A stretch of 64,000 nt of DNA, taken from the NCBI GenBank assembly GCA_022769285.1, contig JALEKD010000005.1, positions 1 to 64,000 on the forward strand, given 5' to 3'. This document shows, piece after piece, positions 58,604 through 64,000 of the stretch. The notes beneath the pieces were generated by a model. That model was not told where the DNA came from and ran no database searches. It saw nothing but the letters and a program-made list of their open reading frames with translations. Every line of letters starts with the position of its first letter. Position 1 is the first letter of the stretch. Made by a program: the position numbers and the translations under genes. The stretch is from Prevotella sp. (GTDB lineage: Bacteria > Bacteroidota > Bacteroidia > Bacteroidales > Bacteroidaceae).

Positions 58604-61051
58604 ATGAATAGTCAAGGAGCGGCGGCTTTAGTGGCGCTGATGATAGCGTCGGCCGGACATGTTATAGCTGATAACAGGATAACCCATATAGATAATCCAT
58701 CGGTCAACGACACCTCGCGGGTGGTTGACATCGACGAGGTAGTTATTGTGTCTCAACCCAAGGAGAGTTTCCGTCTCCGTAAGCAGCCTGTAAGCAGTTC
58801 CATGTTTTCTGGTGGTGAACTGCAGCGCATGGGCCTCCGCGCCTTGCGCGATTTGTCGCTCTACGTTCCCTCGTTCTCGATGCCTGCTTATGGGTCGCGT
58901 TACACCAGCTCGATATACATACGTGGCATAGGCTCACGCATCAGCAGTCCGGCCGTGGGCATTTACTCCGACGGTCTGCCGCTGATGAGCAAGAGTGCCT
59001 ACAACCATCACAACTACGAGTTGGGCCGTGTCGATGTGCTCCGGGGCCCCCAGGGTACCCTCTATGGCATCAATACCGAGGGCGGACTGATACGTACCTA
59101 CAGCCGCGACCCCCTTACTTGTCAGGGCACCCATCTGCGCATTGGGGCCAGCAACCACTTCGGACGCAATGTAGAGGTGGCCCACTATGCCCGCCCTAAT
59201 GACAAGTTGGCTTGGTCGCTCGCGGGTTTTTATAACGGTCAGAACGGTTACCTCACTAACGCCACCACCGGCCAGAGAGCCGACCAACTCAACGAGGCGG
59301 GCGGCAAACTGCACTTAGTGGGCTTGCCCACCGCCACCCTCAAGCTCGACTATATCCTCGACTATCAGTACACCCGCCAGAACGCCTTCCCCTACGGGGT
59401 GTGGAACCCGCAGACTGACGAGACGGCCTTGCCCTCGGCTAACCGCCAGGGCAACTACCGCCGTAACATGCTCCACACCGGCCTGATACTTACCCAGCGG
59501 TGGGGCGGTGTCACCTTCAGTTCTACCACCAGCTACCAGTATCTCAAGGACTACATGGCGATGGACAATGACTATCTGCCGGCCGATTTCCTGCAACTCG
59601 AGGAGCGCCAGCATCAGAATACGGTTACCCACGAGATGGTTTTTAAGGGCGCTGTGCCCCTTGGCACCGGACGCGACAGTCGTTCGTGGCACTGGACAGC
59701 CGGCTCGTTTACCACCTATCAGTGGAACAAGACCGAGGCACCGGTAACCTTTTATGCCGACATGAACACCTTGGTGGCCGGACAGATACAGACGGCCATG
59801 TACCAGGCTATGGTACAGTCCATGGCAGCCCGCTTTGTGGCATCGGGGATGAGTGAGGCTCAGGCCAAGGCACGGGCTGAGCAACTTATAGCCAGCCACG
59901 GCGGGGTGAGCATGACGGTCCAGCTGGGCACCATCCCCGGCCAGTTCCACCTGCCCACGTTCAACCAGGGCATCTTCCACGAGTCGGCCATAGACCTTAC
60001 CCCTAGGCTCACGGCCACCCTCGGACTGCGCTATGATTACTCGTGGGTCAAGTTGGGCTACGACACCCAGGCCCAGATGACCTGTGACGCCCTCGTCATG
60101 GGCGCGGCGGCCACAGCCAAGCTTACCTCGCACCTGGTTCACTCGTGCCACAATGGCTACAGTCAACTGCTACCCAAGGCAGGGCTGAGTTACCGGCTGG
60201 GCAGTCATGGCTCCAATGTCTATGCAGTGCTCAGCAAGGGCTATAGGGCTGGCGGCTTCAATTTTCAGATGTTCTCCGACATTCTTCAGACCGAACTGCG
60301 CAACAATTCCAGTCAGCGCGGCGATTACGACATACCCCATACCGACGATGACTATCAGCGCATAGCGCAGACCATATCGTACGCCCCCGAAACCACATGG
60401 AACTACGAGGTGGGAGCCCACCTTAACCTATTGGGCAACAGCCTACAGATGGATATAGCGGGTTATCTTATGCAGATACACAATCAGCAGTTGTCTGTGA
60501 TGGCTGGCAACTACGGTTTTGGCCGTATGATGGTCAATGCCGGCCGTAGCCGCAGTCTGGGTGTCGAACTCTCGCTGCGTGGGAGCCATCTGGACAATCA
60601 TCTTACCTGGGCCCTGAACTACGGCTATACCAACTCCGAGTTTCGCGACTATACCGATGCTGTTACCGAGGACGGTGCCACACGTACGGTGAGCTACCGT
60701 CACCATCGGGTGCCGTACATACCGCTGCATACACTGGCCGCTAATGTCGACTATCGTATCGCCCTGCGTGCAGGCAGCCTCCAGGCCTTAGTGTTAGGGG
60801 CCAACCTCCAGGCCCAGGGACGCACCTACTGGGACGAGACCAATGTGTACAGCCAGAAAGCCTATGCCCTGTTGGGTGCCCATGCCGATGTGTGCTGGCC
60901 CAAGGTCACCGTGAGCCTGTGGAGCCGCAATATGACCAGTGCCCATTACAATAGTTTCGCTATAGAGAGTGCCGCCAGCGGCCAGTCGCTTGTTTTCGCC
61001 CAGCAGGGCAGCCCATTCCAGTTGGGCGTCGACGTGCGGTTCGACTTCTGA
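58604..61051 (+). CDS. TonB-dependent outer-membrane receptor
   Basis: An 815-residue receptor: signal peptide (to about residue 23), a short region with a TonB-box-like stretch (DIDEVVIVSQ at about 43-52), plug domain with IYIRGIGSRI and VDVLRGPQGTLYG, and a 22-strand barrel ending in FQLGVDVRFDF with a terminal Phe. It lacks the N-terminal carboxypeptidase-like domain of SusC proteins and has no SusD partner, so it resembles siderophore, haem or vitamin receptors. No ligand gene lies beside it; a MATE exporter follows after 50 bases. Its promoter region holds a palindrome and the 64-bp array. Confidence 0.9.
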   Translation: MNSQGAAALVALMIASAGHVIADNRITHIDNPSVNDTSRVVDIDEVVIVSQPKESFRLRKQPVSSSMFSGGELQRMGLRALRDLSLYVPSFSMPAYGSRYTSSIYIRGIGSRISSPAVGIYSDGLPLMSKSAYNHHNYELGRVDVLRGPQGTLYGINTEGGLIRTYSRDPLTCQGTHLRIGASNHFGRNVEVAHYARPNDKLAWSLAGFYNGQNGYLTNATTGQRADQLNEAGGKLHLVGLPTATLKLDYILDYQYTRQNAFPYGVWNPQTDETALPSANRQGNYRRNMLHTGLILTQRWGGVTFSSTTSYQYLKDYMAMDNDYLPADFLQLEERQHQNTVTHEMVFKGAVPLGTGRDSRSWHWTAGSFTTYQWNKTEAPVTFYADMNTLVAGQIQTAMYQAMVQSMAARFVASGMSEAQAKARAEQLIASHGGVSMTVQLGTIPGQFHLPTFNQGIFHESAIDLTPRLTATLGLRYDYSWVKLGYDTQAQMTCDALVMGAAATAKLTSHLVHSCHNGYSQLLPKAGLSYRLGSHGSNVYAVLSKGYRAGGFNFQMFSDILQTELRNNSSQRGDYDIPHTDDDYQRIAQTISYAPETTWNYEVGAHLNLLGNSLQMDIAGYLMQIHNQQLSVMAGNYGFGRMMVNAGRSRSLGVELSLRGSHLDNHLTWALNYGYTNSEFRDYTDAVTEDGATRTVSYRHHRVPYIPLHTLAANVDYRIALRAGSLQALVLGANLQAQGRTYWDETNVYSQKAYALLGAHADVCWPKVTVSLWSRNMTSAHYNSFAIESAASGQSLVFAQQGSPFQLGVDVRFDF

Positions 61052-61102
61052 CCCCCTATCCCAGTGCGGGGCGTGGCCCCGCTGATACTCTTGCTATAGG
61101 CT

Positions 61103-62422
61103 ATGAATGTAGTAGACCACCAGATATTCCGATTGGCCATCCCTGCCATAGTGACCAATATCACCGTGCCCCTGTTGGGGCTGGCCGACCTTACCATCGT
61201 GGGCCACATGGGCAGCACGGCCTATATAGGGGCCGTGGCGGTAGGTTCTATGGTGTTCAATGTCATCTATTGGGTATTCGGGTTCCTTCGCATGGGTACC
61301 AGCGGGCTCACCTCGCAAGCCTTAGGTGCCGGTGCCCCGCGGGCCATCGTCAGTCTGCTGCGCCAGTCGCTCACGGCCGCCATGGCCATAGCCCTGGCCA
61401 TGCTGATAGGGCAGCGTGGCCTGTTAGCCCTGGCCATGCTGGCCATGAAGCCCCAGGCCGATGTGGCCCAGGCGGTAGATACCTACTTCTCTATCTGCAT
61501 CTGGGGAGCCCCGGCCATGATGGGCCTGTATAGTCTTACCGGCTGGTTTATAGGCATGCAGAATACGCGCATACCTATGTACGTGTCTATCGTGCAGAAT
61601 GTGGCTAATCTGGTGGCATCGGTCGCCCTGGTCTATGGTGCAGGAATGTACATCGAGGGTGTGGCCATGGGCACCCTGATAGCCCAGTGGACAGGTTTTC
61701 TCATGGCCATCTACTGTCTGTGGCGTAGCCATTTGCTGCCTGTTGTCCCCTACGGCTTGCGTGGCGATAATGATGGTGGCAACCAGGGCTTCCTCCACTT
61801 CTTTGCCGTTAACCGCGACATCTTTCTGCGTACCCTTTTCCTGGTTTCGGTCAACTTGTTTTTTACCTCGGCAGGTTCGCGTCAGGGAGCCCTGACCCTC
61901 TCGGCTAATACCCTGCTGCTGACCCTCTTTACCATTACCTCGTTTACTATGGACGGACTGGCCTATGCGGCCGAGGCGTTAGGTGGCCGCTGCTGTGGAG
62001 CCCACGACAGGGCCGGATTCAGTCTGTTGGTGCGCCGGCTCTTCCTCTGGGGCGGTCTATCTGCGGTGTTGTTCACGTTGGTGTATATCCTTGGCGGAGG
62101 CGCCTTGCTCAGACTGCTCACCTCCGATGCCCCGGTTGTGGCCGAGGCCCTTCGTTATCTGCCCTGGGCGGCCGTCATCCCCCTGGCAGGCGTGTCGGCC
62201 TTTTTGCTTGACGGCCTGTTTATCGGTCTTACCGCCACCCGTGCCATGCTGTGGTCGTCTGTGCTGTCAGCCCTGCTGTTCTATGCCGTCTACCTGGTCT
62301 TTACGCCCCTCATGGCCAACCATGCCTTGTGGATGGCCTTGATAGTCTATCTGTCCATGCGCGGCATCATCCAGGCCGTTATGCTTCGCCGCTCCTCGCC
62401 CGTCTGGCGTAGGTTTGAGTAG
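61103..62422 (+). CDS. MATE-family efflux transporter
   Basis: A 439-residue inner-membrane protein with twelve predicted helices in two bundles of six, of the MATE/DinF type. The first loop TVPLLGLADLTIVGHMG and FGFLRMGTSGLTSQALGAG fit the family. It exports cationic compounds or toxins with proton or sodium exchange; the substrate is unknown. It follows the receptor gene by 50 bases with only a G+C-rich hairpin (GCGGGGC-gtg-GCCCCGC) between, so read-through is likely. Confidence 0.9.
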   Translation: MNVVDHQIFRLAIPAIVTNITVPLLGLADLTIVGHMGSTAYIGAVAVGSMVFNVIYWVFGFLRMGTSGLTSQALGAGAPRAIVSLLRQSLTAAMAIALAMLIGQRGLLALAMLAMKPQADVAQAVDTYFSICIWGAPAMMGLYSLTGWFIGMQNTRIPMYVSIVQNVANLVASVALVYGAGMYIEGVAMGTLIAQWTGFLMAIYCLWRSHLLPVVPYGLRGDNDGGNQGFLHFFAVNRDIFLRTLFLVSVNLFFTSAGSRQGALTLSANTLLLTLFTITSFTMDGLAYAAEALGGRCCGAHDRAGFSLLVRRLFLWGGLSAVLFTLVYILGGGALLRLLTSDAPVVAEALRYLPWAAVIPLAGVSAFLLDGLFIGLTATRAMLWSSVLSALLFYAVYLVFTPLMANHALWMALIVYLSMRGIIQAVMLRRSSPVWRRFE

Positions 62423-62512
62423 GCTCCCCAGGCAGCATCTGGTAGCATGGTATCCCATAGATGGGCAATAGCCTCCCGTAAATAAGCAATGACAATCTGA
62501 ATGTTTGATTCC

Positions 62513-62575
62513 TGGCTCCATTCTAAGTCTGCGGACGTGCGTCCGAAACCTTAGAATATACATCCGAAACTTTAG
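62513..62575 (-). repeat. Three 21-bp degenerate units (copy D)
   Basis: On the minus strand, units of exactly 21 bases lie at 62555-62575 (starts CTAAAGTTTCGGATG), 62534-62554 (starts CTAAGGTTTCGGACG) and 62513-62533. The first two share CTAARGTTTCGGAyG. They have the same length and starting CTAA as copies A-C but a different core. The middle also forms the hairpin CGGAC-gtgc-GTCCG. The rest of 62423-62676 shows nothing else. Confidence 0.55.
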
Positions 62576-62676
62576 AACGCACATTCTCTGTCTCAGCATC
62601 CACGGGGCGAAGGTCGGCCGCGTTCGGCAGACCGATTTCCGGAAAAACAAGGCATACGAAAGAAACGATAAGGCAC

Positions 62677-62711
62677 AAAAAAAGCAAGGCATGGATGTCA
62701 AGCCTTGCTTT
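62677..62711 (-). terminator. Terminator of fabG-pseudouridine synthase
   Basis: On the minus strand AAAGCAAGGC and its complement around an 11-base loop, followed by TTTTTTT. It starts next to the synthase stop codon. Confidence 0.9.
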
Positions 62712-62712
62712 A

Positions 62713-63384
62713 TTATTCGGGTGCGAGCGCTCGCCAGAGCGCATCGGATGGGGTAGGGGCCTTGATGGCTATTCGCTCTTTGGTCACAGGGTGTACAAAG
62801 TCTATCTGCTTGGCCATAAGAGATATTCCGCCATCAGGGTTAGAGCGTGGCGCGCCATACTTCAGGTCTCCCCGGATGGGACAGCCCATGTGCGCCAACT
62901 GGCAGCGTATCTGGTGGTGTCTGCCCGTCATCAGGTGTATCTCCAAGAGTGTGTACCGGTCGGTCTTGCCAATGATGCGGTAGCTCAGAAGGGCTCGCTT
63001 GGCCCCCGGCACATCATGGTCGTGTGCATAGCTCTTGTTCTGTTTCTCGTTGCGCACTATCCAGTTCTCCAAGGTACCCTCGGGCTGCACCGGTGTATTC
63101 TTGACGATGGCCCAGTAGGTCTTGTGTATGTCGCCGGTACGAAACAGGTCGTTCAGGCGGGTCAGGGCTTTCGACGTGCGGGCAAAGAGCACCAGGCCAC
63201 TTACCGGGCGATCCAGGCGGTGTACCACGCCGAGGAAAACGTTCCCCGGCTTGTGATACTTCACCTTGATATAGTCCTTCACCGTCTCTGCGAGCGGTTT
63301 GTCGCCGGTCTTGTCGCCCTGTACGATTTCTCCGCTACGCTTATTGACGATGATGATGTGGTTATCTTCGTAAACTACTTCCAT
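62713..63384 (-). CDS. RluA-family pseudouridine synthase
   Basis: A 223-residue RNA pseudouridine synthase. The catalytic Asp is in the HRLDRPVSG motif; GRHHQIRCQLAHMGCPIRGDLKYG completes the family core. It has no S4 RNA-binding domain at the N-terminus, so it is one of the short forms that modify rRNA or tRNA at a site not predictable here. The ATG shares one base with the fabG stop (TAATG), so the two are translationally coupled. Confidence 0.9.
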   Translation of the reverse strand: MEVVYEDNHIIIVNKRSGEIVQGDKTGDKPLAETVKDYIKVKYHKPGNVFLGVVHRLDRPVSGLVLFARTSKALTRLNDLFRTGDIHKTYWAIVKNTPVQPEGTLENWIVRNEKQNKSYAHDHDVPGAKRALLSYRIIGKTDRYTLLEIHLMTGRHHQIRCQLAHMGCPIRGDLKYGAPRSNPDGGISLMAKQIDFVHPVTKERIAIKAPTPSDALWRALAPE

Positions 63385-64000
63385 TACATGTTCATTCCGC
63401 CGTCTACCTGGATTACCTGGCCGCTTACATACGATGACAGGTCAGATGCCAGATACAGTGCCGTATTGGCAATGTCGTCGGTAGTACCGCCACGACGCAG
63501 AGGAATCTTGTTAGTCCACTCCTTGCGGATGTCATCGGGCAGAGCCTGAGTCATGGCAGTATCTATGAAGCCCGGGGCGATGGCATTGGCGCGTATGCCC
63601 TTAGGGCCCATCTCCTGGGCGATACTCTTGGCCAGGGCTATCAGTCCTGCCTTAGAGGCAGCGTAATTGGCCTGACCGGCATTGCCGTGTACGCCTACTA
63701 CAGAGGCCATGTTGATGATAGAGCCCTTGCGCTGGCGCATCATCACGGGTACACAGGCGTGGATAAAGTTGAAGGCGCTCTTCAGGTTGACGGCTATCAC
63801 AGCGTCCCACTGCTGCTCGGTCATGCGGAGCATCAGTCCGTCCTTTGTAATGCCGGCATTGTTGACCAGAATGTCTACCGACCCAAATTCTTCCTTAACC
63901 TTGCCCACTACATCGGCTGTCTGTGCAAAGTCGGCAGCGTTGCTGGCATATCCTTTAGCCTTTACGCCCAGGGCAGCGATTTCGCGCTCTGTGGCCAGGC
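63384..64000 (-). CDS. fabG: 3-oxoacyl-ACP reductase FabG, N-terminus off the right edge
   Basis: The short-chain dehydrogenase that reduces 3-oxoacyl-ACP in fatty acid synthesis. The reading frame stays open to position 64000 (continuing upstream as LATEREIAALGVKAKGYASN), longer than the track ORF, which begins at an internal GTG. Motifs in view are NNAG, the catalytic Ser in INMASVVG, YAASKAG (Tyr and Lys) and the C-terminal SGQVIQVDGGMNM. Only the N-terminal Rossmann glycine motif and about 35-40 residues are missing. It is followed by the pseudouridine synthase. Confidence 0.93.
   Translation of the reverse strand, partial: LATEREIAALGVKAKGYASNAADFAQTADVVGKVKEEFGSVDILVNNAGITKDGLMLRMTEQQWDAVIAVNLKSAFNFIHACVPVMMRQRKGSIINMASVVGVHGNAGQANYAASKAGLIALAKSIAQEMGPKGIRANAIAPGFIDTAMTQALPDDIRKEWTNKIPLRRGGTTDDIANTALYLASDLSSYVSGQVIQVDGGMNM

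Overview
The window looks like chromosome from a Bacteroidales bacterium, most likely Prevotella or a close relative. Evidence: many start codons lie downstream of the Bacteroidetes sigma-ABfr promoter (TTTG, 19-21 nt, TAnnTTTG); Shine-Dalgarno sites are almost absent and A+T-rich leaders are common instead; and the gene content is typical (DUF2723 membrane protein, RprXY, acyl-ACP thioesterase, type IX secretion-like C-terminal domain, DUF4827 lipoprotein next to glmM). I see no rRNA, tRNA, CRISPR array, prophage or transposase. Most of the window is ordinary core genome; the unusual signal is in the intergenic DNA and in a few fused or reduced proteins.

Layout. 1-2.4 kb: left-truncated secreted protein (missed by the ORF track because it runs off the edge) and a short, possibly decaying gene. 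2.5-6.6 kb: pyrK-pyrD, a lipoprotein and glmM. 6.6-11.6 kb (minus): DUF2723 (TMEM260-like) protein, polysaccharide deacetylase and queG as one overlapping operon. 12.1-14.2 kb: htpG. 14.3-21.2 kb (minus): porin, imelysin, di-heme oxidoreductase and CcsBA cytochrome c synthase, a candidate iron/redox envelope system. 21.3-23.1 kb: rubrerythrin divergent from oxyR, with OxyR-like sites between them. 23.1-26.7 kb: a transpeptidase-only penicillin-binding protein converging on a membrane-anchored MORN-GH25 lysozyme. 26.8-30.8 kb: aroC, a SlyD-like isomerase and a secreted subtilisin. 31-35 kb: M48 lipoprotein, MaoC-like protein, RprX/RprY. 35.2-41.4 kb: GH3 glycosidase plus secreted nuclease, OmpA-family protein, acyl-ACP thioesterase. 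41.4-47.9 kb (minus): recJ-recQ, a secreted C1 peptidase, aminopeptidase P. 48.4-54.4 kb: patatin, deoD, ABC-F ATPase, M13 peptidase. 54.5-58.2 kb: metA, U32 peptidase, zinc-ribbon membrane protein. 58.2-62.4 kb: a 64-bp tandem repeat array, TonB-dependent receptor, MATE exporter. 62.7-64 kb (minus): truncated fabG and a pseudouridine synthase.

Most interesting: (i) a family of degenerate 21-bp units starting CTAAWG, found at four loci. At one of them (23.1 kb) five units run in frame as heptapeptides and form the signal-peptide region of the penicillin-binding protein. (ii) An exact 64-bp tandem array (four full copies plus a partial one) carrying a -7 promoter box in every copy, with a structurally conserved diverged copy before pyrK. 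(iii) The porin-imelysin-di-heme-CcsBA operon beside oxyR/rubrerythrin. (iv) Palindromes sitting over the -33 regions of the GH3 and TonB-receptor promoters. (v) A candidate small RNA at 30.85-30.96 kb. Promoters, terminators and repeats were read by eye and not tested computationally.
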